Positions 45,334 through 56,171 of a stretch of 64,000 bases of DNA are shown here, one piece after another. The notes under the pieces are model-generated. The model was not told where the DNA came from, made no database searches, and was given only the letters and a program-made list of their open reading frames with translations. The position numbers and the translations under genes were made by a program. Source of the DNA: Tulasnella sp. 424 (Eukaryota; Basidiomycota; Agaricomycetes; Cantharellales; Tulasnellaceae); the NCBI GenBank assembly GCA_019633425.1, contig WSUB01000160.1, positions 28,079 to 92,078 of the forward strand, given 5' to 3'. Positions within the stretch are counted from its first letter, which is position 1, and each line of letters opens with the position of its first letter.

Positions 45334-48218
45334 TCAAATATCGATCTCACTGAATCTCGAAGGCCACCAGGAACATAGAATACGGGCGTTAGCAGCTTGG
45401 CCCGAAGCGTAAGAGGCATTATGTGTATCCCCTATTTGTTCGAAGATTTCTGCGGCTTCTGTATAAGGGTCAACTGCGTCCCTATTGTTGCGCTGGTCGC
45501 GGTGCACGTCGCCAAGGCCCAACAGAGCGTGAGCTCTGCCGGATTGGTTCCCGACATCGATACAAATTTGCAAGGCTTCGGAGAAGAAAGCGATGGCCTT
45601 GGGGTACTCGCCCCGAACCCGAAGCAACTCAGCCAGTCCCCCAAGAGCTTCGGCTCTCCCTTGCCTATCGCCGATGTCGGTGCAGATTTGGAGGGCCTCG
45701 GAGTACAAGGTTATGGCCTGAGTGGACTCTTCTCGAACCCGATGCAACTGGGCAAGACTGCAAAGAGCGGAGGCTCTCACTTTCCTGTTGTCGATGTCGG
45801 TGCAGATTTCTAGAGCCTCGGAGAAGAATCTGACGGCTTGGGTGTACTCGTCCCGAAGCCGATGCACCTCAGCAAGACCCCAAAGAGCGGAGGCTCTCAC
45901 TTTCCTATCGCCGATTTCGGTGCAGATTTCTATGGCCTCGGAGTAGAATGTGATGGCTTGGGTGTACTCGGCTCGAGCTCCATGCACCTCAGCGAGACCC
46001 CAAAGAACGGAGGCCCTTCCATGCTTGTCGCCGACGTCGGTGAGGAGTTGAAGGGCCTCGGAGTAGAATATCATGGCCTGGGTGTACTCGTCTTGACTCC
46101 GATGTACTTCAGCGAGACCCCAAAGAGCGGAGGCTCTCCCTTCCCTGTCGCCGATGTCGGTGCGGATTTCTAGGGCCTCAGAGTAGAATGTGATAGCCTG
46201 GGTGTACTCGGCTCGTGCCCGATGCACCTCAGCGAGGCCCTGCAGAGCAGAGGCTCTCCTATTCCTGTCACCACCGTCGGTGCGGATTTGGAGTACCTCA
46301 GAGTAGAACGTGATGGCCTGGGTGTACTCGTCTCGAGCCCGATGTACCTCAGCGAGGCCCCAAAGTGCGTCGGCTCTCCCTTTCCTGTCGTCGATGTCCG
46401 TGCAGATTAGTAAGGCCTCGGAGTAGAGCGCCACAGCCTGGGTGTACTCGTTTTGCAGCCTATGCACCTGCGCTAGCTCAACCAGCGCCACTACCCTTCC
46501 TTTGCTGTCGTCAACCTCTCTGTAGCTACTCAGAGCCTTGGTGAACGAGTCCGACGCGTTGACATAGTCACCCTGCCGTCTGTACATACCCCCCAGCTGC
46601 ACCAGAAGCGCTGGAGAGGGCGCCCTACAACCCGCTGTACCTGCGGTCCGCATCGGGTTTGGTCTAATCATAGGCTATATCAAGCTTCGGTCAATCGCAT
46701 GCGATTCACCCAGAATCAGCATCACTTACCATCCAATTGATTGAGTTTCGACAATTCCCAGCACTCGGTCGTTTTGTGGGTTCGATGCTCCAGCACGCAA
46801 GCATGAGGGAGCAAAGTGCCCGAATCAATGACATGCGAGCGCTTTCCGTGATGGAAGGGAGATCCCCCCGAATGACCCGTACAATAACGACGGTCTCCCT
46901 GACGACATCTTGAAACGGAATCGAGTTGGTCATCACCTATCCCGGTGCTCATGTGAGACTCAGTTGTGAATAAGACAGGACTTGAACTTTACCTCATACG
47001 CTACCCATCCCAATGCCCAGATATCGCTCTCAAGGGCACCTTCCCCATCTCTCAGCAGCTCCGGGGCGGCCCAACGGAGAGTGTACTGGTCTCCCGTCAG
47101 CGTTATGTTAATGGTATTCGAGTTGGTGGCCGCGGAGATCGTTGTTTCGTGCGATAGTGTCGTCGGCGGTTGGCACTTGGTTTGGCTTCTCTGCCTCTCC
47201 AGGTCCTTGGCAGTGAGGCGACGAGCGGATCCAAAGTCAGTAATTATTGCGCGGCATTCGGAGTTGACAAGTATATTAATCTGAAAGTTGCACTGAGGTT
47301 TGCCAGTGTGTTTATTTTCTGACGCCTCCGAACGTACAGATTTCAGGTCACCGTGGCGGATAGGGGGTTGTTGGTTATGGAGGTATTCAACCCCTGCCGC
47401 TACGTCGTTAATCTAGAATACAAAGTCTTAGTGCTATGTCGAAGAGGAGTTCTAAATCGATTGTACCAGCGAAATTCGTTCCGGGATCTCCCACTCGGCT
47501 GAGGCGATAAACTCCTTCAGGGTCCCGTTGTCCTCCCAGGGAAAGACCAGCCACACTACATCCTGGGATGAGTCTTCAACGAAGCCTTCAAGTATTATGA
47601 CGTTCTCGTGAGACAGTTGGACCAGGAATTCCGCTTCTCTGAGAGTCAACTGAACCGAAAGACCTTAGAGTTGAAACCACGTGATTCGCCGGAGTCTCCT
47701 TACCCCTAGTACCCGCGCTGAATTATCGGATATCTTCATTTTCTTCACTGCAACATCCTGCAAGGTTGAAATTGAAAAACTGCTCATCGTCGCTGTCAAT
47801 GGCCAGAGAGGGCTTCTTAGTACCTACCTTCCGCCGCCAAGTCACATTGGCAGCGGGATCAGGCGAGTCGAGACCGTCCTCTTTGATTAAATTCGATTGG
47901 CTTATGCTGGCTTGACTGCTGGAGGGAGAGACCAAAACGGCTCGTGAAACTGTTGCATTACCTCCACGGAACTCGCGGGCTCCGTTGACGAATTCGATGG
48001 AGGGGAGATCAATTCGCCGATTTGCAAGCTTGATGAGTTTATCCCTCTATGAGGAAAAATAGTTTAGGTGATTTATTGAAATGGCCTCTTGAGACTCGGA
48101 AAGGACGTACCAGCTTAGGGCTCGGCTGGAATCCACCGGAGGAAGCATCGCGATTCGAGTTCGACGATGACCCAGGCGCAGAGGAAGGGCCAGCATGACG
48201 GTTTTCGTCTTTGGGCAT
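45334..48218 (-). CDS. TKL-like protein kinase fused to ten TPRs (copy 2)
   Basis: Minus-strand exons: 48111-48218, 47828-48046, 47704-47757, 47467-47649, 47338-47412, 46993-47280, 46730-46936 and 45334-46674, giving 824 residues. All introns are phase 0. Six internal exons (219, 54, 183, 75, 288, 207 bases) have exactly the lengths of copy 1. Kinase motifs: FRGGNATVSRA (weak Gly loop), DVAVKKMKI, LREAEFLVQLSHENV, VFPWEDNGTL, IRHGDLKS, INILVN, DFGSAR, RWAAPELL, SDIWALGWVAYE and KRPSAGNC. Ten TPRs of the type ALWGLAEVHRxRxEYTQAIT follow, then a short unique tail (WWPSRFSEIDI). It is transcribed toward copy 1. Function unknown; see copy 1. Confidence 0.88.
45409..46608 (-). repeat. 120-base tandem DNA repeat encoding ten TPRs (copy 2)
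   Basis: Ten 120-base units. Core units share the block for GLAEVHR and EYTQAITFYSEAL, a variant distinct from the HRLRNEYS core of copy 1, so the repeats have been homogenised within each gene. Confidence 0.88.
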
Positions 48219-49409
48219 AGGATGTTTCAACCAGGAAGTTGCTGAAGGATGATAAGAGTCGCTTTTCTTGAAGAGCCGGGTAGATATGTGGAGGAAGGGG
48301 GGTGGCTGATGGAGTCCCCGATTAGTAGGAGGGTTTGTTGGTGCATCAATTCCCACCCCGTGGCTGGCTTATATCATCATTCCCTCGAAAACGATTGGGC
48401 CCTCCTGATCAGTGCTTGCTTCCCCACCACCTCGTATTGTGCAATAGCGGTATGCATGGTTTGGAGGGCCTTTGATCCCCTAACCATTCAGAACTTTGGG
48501 ATATACGTCGATAACCGGTTGCTATTGCTCGTTCTCCAGACATCCCGAGTCGGGGTTGGCAGACTTCTCATCGGCCTTTTTAAAGAAAGGACCCGCTGAG
48601 GACCATCGCGGAAAACGCTTCGGGGCTGCTTTCTTTCCTTTACCGAGGTTGTGTCTGCGGAGAAGACGGGACCCTCGAGAATAGCATACTTCTATGTAAC
48701 GCCAAAAGATACAGGCAACCACGAATAATATCGGTAATGACTACGGTGCCCTCTAGCCGTAAACCCCCTCTGATAACGTTTCCAATTAACGCTAGCACGT
48801 TTCCGCCATTAATGGCAGGATGGCCACCGCCAGGAAGAAAGAACTTCTCACCATGGACAAAGCCATCAAACGCCGCGTTATGGACAAGGAAACAACCTAC
48901 AATACAATCGCACCGCACTCAGATTCCCAGTCCTCGCATGTCCTCTCAGGACCCACATATACCGTTAACGTTAAGAGGTGCCTAGAGAAAAAAACAACAG
49001 CATGATTTCCAGGGGTCCGAGGGGACGAGGCCATGCTATAGCATTTTTCGACTTCACGCGCAGTGTCCTTATGGTATTCCAATATCGACGAAATACGATT
49101 CCTCAATCCCAATTCCCGAAGGCCACTCGACCTCTTGGTGATCGCACATCACCGGGGCATTGCTCATCACGCATACTCCGCACAATCATGCATTACCTCC
49201 GGTGATTTCTTCAAGCTCAGCGGTTACACTTTCTGTCCGTGCCTTCGTGAACAAGTCGGTCATTCGGACTCCGAGATGACCGACCAGGTCCATCCAGTTC
49301 TTGGAGTCAATCACACCCCCACTGCCACACGAACATCTTCACCAGTGACACAGAACGAATTTGGGAAGATATAGTGTTAGAGCCGCAAGCCGGTATTTTG
49401 CGCTTGGCG
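48219..49409. other. Intergenic region left of the tandem array
   Basis: Contains the promoter of kinase-TPR copy 2 and no recognised gene. About 49319-49350 (CACTGCCACACGAACATCTTC) matches segments at 54229 and 57738 in the array. The edge of the repeated region therefore begins before the first complete unit. Confidence 0.5.
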
Positions 49410-49413
49410 GCTA

Positions 49414-49900
49414 CTAAAATATCCTTTGTCTGCCCTCAACTCTGGTTCCCGCGTAATCGCCATCCCTCTCTTCCCTCCCGTCGGCACGCGACAGAGTCGT
49501 GCAATTAATGTGACCTATGAGTGGTTCGCTCGATGGTGGCCCGGGTCGGCCATGCCACAACCGGATTGTGTAACCGAAGTCCCTGAATACCAAGACCTTC
49601 CCATTTGGGGAGAACAACGACAGAGCGACCTTGAAGTGGCCCGATCAATGGCGCCCCGGTTTGAACATTCCACAATCGACTGGTGTAGTCTTTGAATTCG
49701 TATTCCAGAACTTTGCCGTCTAGTGAGAACACAAGGGTTAACGATCCAACCCTTGTGACACGTGAGCGGCGTGCTCAACGGCGGTCCAGTCTGAACAACC
49801 CTGAATCGGGCTGTAGTGTCTAGATGCGGATCCAGAAGTCAGGAGTGCTCCACTGGCGACAAGACAACTTCGTTCAAGCCACTATCAACAGATCTTGTGC
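49414..49900 (-). pseudogene. Degenerate WD40-repeat fragment, unit 1
   Basis: On the minus strand, broken frames read FSLDGKVLEYEFKDY, then RLWNVQTGAPLIGPLQGRSV, and FSPNGKVLVFRDFGYTIRLW. These are WD40 blades of the high-identity type found in fungal NACHT-WD40 proteins. Frames are interrupted and no start or nucleotide-binding domain is present. Confidence 0.6.
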
Positions 49901-50220
49901 ACAGGTTACCTGCACTGCATGCACTGCATGTTAACCCGGTCTTCCTGAACTAAAGACGGTCATCCGCGGCATCTTCGCGTTCCAAATTTGCGGAAGTTTA
50001 CCTTTTCACCGTGTTCCCGAACACGTTGTCCATAACTCCCGGGTTCAATTCCTGTGCAAGTATGCAGCCGTAACTTTATTTAGGGATGAGAAGGGACCTG
50101 TGCCCTCGTTAACATCACACCAACCGTGGAACGTAGATGTACGACGTTTTGAATTTAATGAGGCCGGTGGATGGTCTTGGCGAGCAACCCAATATCCTCA
50201 ACCTAAACCACTCCACCATC

Positions 50221-50718
50221 ATGATGCCCAAACCAACCTTCCCACTCTTCCTAACCTTCCTCTTCAGCCTCGTTCTCCTCTTTTCCTCCGTCCAAGCAAA
50301 GGGGTGCAGACTCGGAGGCTCCCTCTGCGGCACAATATACAACCAATCCCCCTGGACTTTGCTCTATACCACCAACCCCAGCCCCGACGACCACTGCACC
50401 TCGTGCTGTTACTTCTGGAACTGGAACAACGGCGGCAAACGCGACCAACAAACGACCTGCACCCAACGCTCCCTGGCCAAAAAACAACCCCCCACCGCTG
50501 GCAAGGGTGTGGACGTCGATGGCTTTACTTATGCCGATCGCGACTACTACTATTCTGGAATCAAAATCAAGAAAGGCGTGTGGACTAAATTCGCCTCGAT
50601 CCAGACGGTCCGGTGCGTGAGTAAGGGAGGCGTGCCGCATTGTTGTACTACATCGGATCCGGATAGTGATGGGTGTTGTTGGGGTGTGGCGCCGGGACCG
50701 AATGGGATTGTTTGTTAA
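50221..50718 (+). CDS. Small secreted cysteine-rich protein, array copy A
   Basis: An intronless frame of 165 residues. A double ATG at 50221 and 50224 starts a signal peptide (MMPKPTFPLFLTFLFSLVLL, cleavage likely after VQA). The mature part carries the family signature NQSPWTLLYTTNPSPDDHCT, then SCCYFWNW, QQTTCTQRSL, GVDVDGFTYADRDYYY, KGVWTKFASIQTVRC and GGVPHC. Copy A alone has an extra C-terminal segment of about 23 residues with four or more cysteines (CTTSDPDSDGCCWGV...GIVC). An upstream in-frame ATG at 50137 is not used, because that stretch is the conserved promoter and leader. Function unknown; the features fit a secreted effector or wall-surface protein. Confidence 0.82.
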   Translation: MMPKPTFPLFLTFLFSLVLLFSSVQAKGCRLGGSLCGTIYNQSPWTLLYTTNPSPDDHCTSCCYFWNWNNGGKRDQQTTCTQRSLAKKQPPTAGKGVDVDGFTYADRDYYYSGIKIKKGVWTKFASIQTVRCVSKGGVPHCCTTSDPDSDGCCWGVAPGPNGIVC

Positions 50719-51749
50719 CTCGATGTCTTGAAGGAAGGGTGGATGGTTGAAGGGTTGGACTGAGACGGTGTCGGTGAAGGACGATGCTGGGAAAGCGTGA
50801 GGTGATGTACGGTCGCAAGCAGTAGAGGAGAGGAAGTAGGCGAGGCTATGAGGTCTCTTTGATGTAGTCACTTTTGTTTTTCTTTCTTAATGTTTGTTTC
50901 TCTCTCTTTCGTCTAGTCCCTGTCTCAACGTCTCGTTTGTACATGTAACGTTCCCGTTCCGTTGGTTGTTTCACCCGTTTGGTTTCGTTTTTCCCTCTTA
51001 TACAAGGGCTGCCTTAGGCTGTGCACGTGCCAGATATAGGTGACTGGTCGTCTGCGTCGGTTCTGCACTACGAAAGGTTACGGCGCGGTCGCGGCGTTAA
51101 CGGATTGTGGGGAAGTGAAGCCTTAAGTTGGAGCGAGTCACAAGCAAGGACCTCCAGACTTCACAAGCCACTTCAACCTGAATTGGTCGAGAGTCGGAAC
51201 TTGTTAGCGTCCCATATGCGGTTCTGAGAGGGTTCAACCCAGGTCCTTTTCATGCCAGGGTTAGGTGTCACGGAAGGTTTAGTTATGCATACTATAAACT
51301 ATAAGTGCCGGTCCCCTCCTAGTCGACTTCGTGTCTCGCCTGTCGCCACTCGGCTCTGCGAGCTTAATCTCATTTTGTGCCGGCGAAATTGACCATGCGG
51401 GCTGTTCAGGCCGTTGTGAATCCACACCTTGTGACATTTGGGGTGCACATGGGCAGGACTCCAATTGGTCCGTTACCGGATCGAGAGGTGGTCAAGACCA
51501 TTATGATGGAGCGTTGACAAAAAAAGAAGAAGTGGACCCTTTGTCGGGCTCGGAAGACTAGAAGCGCCACGGGGTTGTTTAGGATAAGGCCACGTGATCG
51601 AGAATAAAGTGAGAAATGGATCTTGATATGATAATTCTTCGTCTCAATTAATAATGATCAAAGTGGTCAAACTGAGCGCTGGCACCATGCTACCGTGTAG
51701 GTAACGACGTGGCTACATTCCATCTACGGTTCGTTATAAAGAGCAGCTA

Positions 51750-52260
51750 AAATATCCTTTGTCGGCTCTGAACTCTGGTTCCCACGTAATCGCCATTACT
51801 TTATTCCCTTCTGTCGTCACGCGACAGAGTCGTGCAATTAATATGACCTATGAATGGTTCGCTCGGCGGTGCTCCAGGTTGACCATGCTACAACCGGGTT
51901 GTGTAACCAGAGTCCCTGAATGCCAAGACCTTCCCATTTAGGGAGAACACAACAGAGCGACCTTGAAGTAGCTCGGTCAATGGCGCCCCGGTTTGAACAT
52001 TCCACAATCGAATGGTGTAGTCGATGAATTCGGATTCCCGAACTTTGCCGTCTCGTGAGAACACAATGGTTGAACGATCCAACCCTTGTGACCCGTGAGC
52101 GGCGTGCTCAACGACGTTGCACTCTGAATACCCACAATCGGATAGTGCCATTTGCGGGTCCAGAAGCCAGGACTGCCCCACTGGCGAAAATACAACTTCG
52201 ATCAAGCCACTATCAACAGATCTTGTCCAACAGGTTACCTGCACTGCATGCACCACATGT
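51750..52260 (-). pseudogene. Degenerate WD40-repeat fragment, unit 2
   Basis: The longest surviving frame of the four fragments: VDSGLIEVVFSPVGQSWLL, FSRDGKVRESEFIDYTIRLW, NVQTGAPLTELLQGRSVVFS and LNGKVLAFRDSGYTTRL. It covers about two and a half blades and lies head-to-head with the secreted-protein gene downstream. Confidence 0.62.
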
Positions 52261-52880
52261 TAGCCTGGTCTTCCCGAACTAGGGAATACGTAAAAAAAGA
52301 CTGACGTTCACGGCATCTTCCGAAATTCGCGGAAGTATACGTTTCACCGTGTTCTCGAACACGGTCTCCATAACTCCTCGCTATCTCCTAGTTCAATTCT
52401 GTTCCAGTATCCGGCTGTTACTTTATGGGTTGCCTCTTCACACAAAATACTAGTAATACACAGGCGAAGGGATCGTGTTCGACGGCGTCAAGAATCTCAT
52501 TCTTCGCCGTCCTCGTCGTCGCGACGGGCTATTATGACGATTCGAGATAATCGAACAAGCCGCCCTCCATCCGGCTTGCTGACGGAGGGAATGCTTGCGA
52601 TAGTCACGTTCAATTCAACCTGCTGCTAGTGCCACCTCACTTAGAGACAAAGTACACATGGGCGAATAACCGCACATGGTTAAATCGAATGGCTATACGC
52701 CGTTACGTGAATCGCTTAGGCAGAAGGAAGGGAGAGGGAATATGATGAGCAGGGACTCGTGCTTTGGTCAACATCACACTAACCGTGGGACGTAGATGCA
52801 CGACGTTTTGAATTTAATGAGGCGGGTGGATGGGGGTTGGCGAGCATCGCAATACCCTCAATTAAACCAACTCCACCATC

Positions 52881-53270
52881 ATGATGCACAAGCCAACCCT
52901 CCTCCTAACCTTCCTCCTCAGCTTCATTCTCCTCTTCTCTTCCTCCGTCCAAGCGGCAGGCATCATTCACAATCAATCCCCCTGGATTTTGCTCTATACC
53001 ACCAACCCCCGCCCCGACAACCACTGCACCTCGTGCTGCTTCTTCTGGAACTGGAGCAACGGTGCCCGACAAACGACCTGCACCCAACGTCCCCTGGGCC
53101 CAAACCAATCCGCCGGTGGTTCAGGTGTGGACGTCGATGGCTTTACTTATGCCGATCGCAATTATTTCTATAATGGACGTAGGATCGTAAGAGGTCAGTG
53201 GACTAAAATTTCCACGACCCAGACTGTCCGGTGCGTGAATCAGGGAGGCGTGCCGCATTGTGCTACTTGA
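52881..53270 (+). CDS. Small secreted cysteine-rich protein, array copy B
   Basis: 129 residues, no intron, double ATG. Signal peptide MMHKPTLLLTFLLSFILLFS, with cleavage after VQA. It is the shortest copy: the N-terminal Cys pair region (CRLGG..LCG in A and D) is deleted, so the mature protein starts close to AGIIHNQSPW. The rest keeps HCTSCCFFWNW, ARQTTCTQR, GVDVDGFTYADRNYFY, GQWTKISTTQTVRC and GGVPHC, followed by Ala-Thr and the stop. The loss of two cysteines relative to A, C and D would remove a possible disulfide. Confidence 0.8.
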   Translation: MMHKPTLLLTFLLSFILLFSSSVQAAGIIHNQSPWILLYTTNPRPDNHCTSCCFFWNWSNGARQTTCTQRPLGPNQSAGGSGVDVDGFTYADRNYFYNGRRIVRGQWTKISTTQTVRCVNQGGVPHCAT

Positions 53271-53394
53271 AAGAGAGGTGGATGTCTGAGGGGTTGGGCT
53301 GAGACGACGTTGATGTGGAGGACGATGCTGGGAAAGTGGGAGGTGATGACGGTCATGAGAAGGAGAGGAGAGGAAGTGTAGGCGATGCTATGAG

Positions 53395-54060
53395 GTTTCT
53401 TTGATGTAGTCACTTTTTTCAGTGCGCCAGCCAAGCCGAACGATGCGCCGGCGCTAGTTTCTGTTTCTTTCTTTCTTTCTTTCTTGATGTTTGTTTCTCT
53501 CTCGTCTAGTCTCTGTCTCAACGTCTCGTTTGTACATGTAATGTTCCCGTTCCGTTGGTTGTTTCCATCCGCTTCGGTTCGTTTTCCCTCGAATACTAGG
53601 GCTGCGCTGTATATACATATGCCAAATAGGTGACTGGCCGTCTGCGCCGGTTCTGTACTACAAGAGGTTTCGGCAGGCCAGTCGCGGCGTTAACGGATTG
53701 TGGGGAATTGAAACCCTAGGTTGGAGCGCGTCACAAGCGGGGAGAGTAGGGACCTCTACACTTCACGAATCACTTCAACCTGAGCTTCGAACTCGTCGAG
53801 AGTCGAAACTTGTTCGCGTTTCATATGCGGTTCAGAGAGGGTTCAGCCCAGGTCCTTTTCCTGCCAGAGTTAAGTGACGCGGAAGGTTTAGTTAGGGCAC
53901 GCAGGAAGGACTCCCCTCAATTGGTCCATTACTGGATCGAGAGGTAGCCAAGTCAATTCTGATGGAGCGTTAGTAAACAAAGAAAGTGGGCCCTTTGTCG
54001 GGCCGGAAGGAACGCCACGGGTCGTCGTAGAAATGGATCATGATATGATAATCCTTCGTC
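53395..54060. repeat. Array 3' module, unit 2 (also 50860-51600, 56290-57060, 59760-60550)
   Basis: A conserved non-coding block after each secreted-protein gene. It begins with GTTTCTTTGATGTAGTCACTTT, given here as GTTTCTTTGATG and TAGTCACTTT. It contains a pyrimidine-rich TTTCTTTCTTTCTTGATG run, then ACGTCTCGTTTGTACATGTAA, given as ACGTCTCGTTTG and TACATGTAA, and GGTTGTTTC. A second part has AAACTTGTT(C/A)GCGTTTCATATG and CAATTGGTCCATTAC. Probably a 3' untranslated region and terminator plus spacer, copied with the gene. Confidence 0.7.
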
Positions 54061-54094
54061 TCGATTAATGATATCGATCCTGAACGTAGGGAAA

Positions 54095-54190
54095 ACTTCA
54101 AGCAGATTCTGCTGGCTTACAGTCATGCGGTACGGAGGACCAGTGAGGAATAGCTTTGCATGGCGTGGTTCTGTGCAAGATCATCCGATT
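54095..54190 (-). pseudogene. MAPEG-like gene fragment, unit 2
   Basis: A minus-strand reading of about 30 residues (RHAKLFLTGPPYRMTVSQQN, then LLEVFPTF) equals one exon of the MAPEG-like gene at 60.7-61.7 kb. The homologous intron acceptor (CTTGCACAG) is retained just upstream. Confidence 0.6.
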
Positions 54191-54829
54191 AGGGGCGCAA
54201 AATCCAACATGCAAAACTCCGCGCGAATACACTGCCACACGAACATCTTCATCAGGTGAAAGTCCGATGATCAAAGATACCGACGGCCAGGCTTTATCGT
54301 GAAGCTTCACAGTTGCGGCTGATTAATTCCAAAGAAAAATGAAGCACAGGAATCTGACAAACCTTGGAGCGGGCAGTTCAGAGAGCTGCAGGTCATCGCC
54401 TACCATAGTAGTTTTCTCTAACGGAGCGTGCATAGGATATTTGGTGTTCTTCGTGAGCATTAGAATTAGGATCTCGGTTCGTACTTGCCTCTGTTTTTCT
54501 TCTGGAAGGATATCGTGATCACATTGGGAAGATGCAGTGCTGGTCAAGCCACTGTGGGTTCGATCATGAGGCCAACGTTCTAGCTAGCTGCCAAGAAACT
54601 GGAGAGGACGTCTATCCGTCCACACACCTTTCCCACGTACATTTTCACGGCTCCACCACTCTTCACCCCTACCGACGCCCGTTAACGTAGCGATAGCTGT
54701 CAGTGGTGACGTCGAGGAAAATGAAGGGGCCGGGTGCTCGAAAGATGGGCAAAGTGGAGCAAGCGGAGCCGTGAGGATGTGTGAAAGCTCTCTGAAAAAT
54801 GGAGGCTGCTCTCCGGTTTCGCAACTAGC

Positions 54830-55370
54830 TGAAATATTCTCTGTTCCGTCCTGAGCTCTGATTACCGTGCAATCTCCATTCCTCTAGTCTCTTCCGTCGT
54901 CACGCGACGGGTTGGTGCAATTATTGTGACCTATGAGTGCCTCGCTCGGTGGTGTCCCGCGTTGACCACGCCCCAACCGGATTGTCTAACCGGAATCCCT
55001 GAATGCCAAGACCTTCCCATTTAGGGAGAACGCAACAGAGTGACCTTGAAGTGGCTCGGTCAATGGCACCCCGGTTAGAACATTCCACAATCGATTGGTG
55101 CAGTCGATAAATTCGGATTCCAGAACTTTGCCGTCTAGTGAGAACACAATGGTTAACGATCCAATCCTTGTGACCCGTGAGCGGCTTGCTCAGCAGCGTT
55201 CCAGTCTGAACAACCCACAATCGGGCAGTGCCGTCTTCGGATGGAGAAGCCAGGACTACCCCACTGGCCAAAATACAACTTCATTCAAGCCACTATCAAC
55301 AGATATTGTCCACAGGTTACCTGCACTGCATGCACCGCATGCTAGCCTGGTCTTCCCGAACTAGGGAATG
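54830..55370 (-). pseudogene. Degenerate WD40-repeat fragment, unit 3
   Basis: Reads SPSEDGTARLWVVQTGTLLS and KPLTGHKDWI, then shifts frame into FSLDGKVLESEFID and RLWNV..GVPLTEPLQGHSV. Interrupted by at least one frameshift. Confidence 0.6.
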
Positions 55371-55679
55371 CGTTGAAGAAGACGCTCGTCCACGGCATCG
55401 TCCGAAATTTGCGGAAGTATACGTTTTCACCGTCTTCTCGAACACGTTCTCCATAACTCCTCGCTATCTCCTGCTTCAATTCCTGTGCAGGTATTTAGCT
55501 GTTACTTTCTGGGTCGCCTCTTTACAAAGAAGTACTAGTGATACACAGGCGAAGGCGTCGAGACTCTCCTTTTTCGTCTTCTTCGGCGTGACGCGCTATT
55601 ATGACAATTCGAGATTATCAAGCAGGCTACCTTCCATTGCTCTCTTTAACGTCACAGCGGTCGTGGGACGTAGATGGAC

Positions 55680-55760
55680 GACGGTTTTGTATTTAATGAG
55701 GGGGGTGGATGGGGGTTGGCGAGCATCCCAATACCCTCAACTTAAACCAACTCCACCATC
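55680..55760 (+). promoter_or_regulatory. Conserved core promoter and leader of the secreted-protein genes
   Basis: All four copies share ACG(A/G)CG(G)TTTTG(T/A)ATTTAAT(A/G)AGG, then GGGTGGATGG and GGTTGGCGAGCA, then a CCAATA(C)CCTCAA stretch and CACCATC immediately before ATG-ATG. The TATTTAAT element lies about 65-70 bases upstream of the start (55690-55697 here; about 50152, 52812 and 59158 in the other units). I read it as a TATA-like box. Confidence 0.6.
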
Positions 55761-56171
55761 ATGATGCCCAAACCAACCCTCCTCCTAACCTTCCTCCTCA
55801 GTTTCGTCCTCCTCCTCTCCTCCCCCGCCCAAGCAGGCAGCTGCATCGGTCCAATCTGCGGCAAAATCCACAACCAATCTCCCTGGACTTTGCTCTATAC
55901 CACCAACCCCCGCCCCGACGGCCACTGCACCTCGTGCTGCTTCTTCTGGAACTGGGAGGGTGGCGCCCGACAAACGACCTGCACCCAACGCTCCCTTGCC
56001 CCAAACCACTCCGCCGGTGGTTCGGGTGTGGACGTCGACGGCTTTACTTATGCTGATCGCGACTATTACTATAATGGACGCAGGATCGTAAGAGGTCAGT
56101 GGACTAAATTTTCCACGATCCAGACTGTCCGGTGTGTGAATTCGGGAAACGCGCCGCGTTGTTCTACTTGA
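55761..56171 (+). CDS. Small secreted cysteine-rich protein, array copy C
   Basis: 136 residues, no intron. Signal peptide MMPKPTLLLTFLLSFVLLLS, with cleavage after AQA. The mature N-terminus has GSCIGPICGKIHNQSPWTLL, with an altered Cys pair. The core has HCTSCCFFWNWEGGARQTTC, TQRSL, GVDVDGFTYADRDYYY and GQWTKFSTIQTVRC; it ends near APRCST. It is very similar to copy D at the DNA level, including flanks, which implies a recent duplication. Confidence 0.82.
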   Translation: MMPKPTLLLTFLLSFVLLLSSPAQAGSCIGPICGKIHNQSPWTLLYTTNPRPDGHCTSCCFFWNWEGGARQTTCTQRSLAPNHSAGGSGVDVDGFTYADRDYYYNGRRIVRGQWTKFSTIQTVRCVNSGNAPRCST

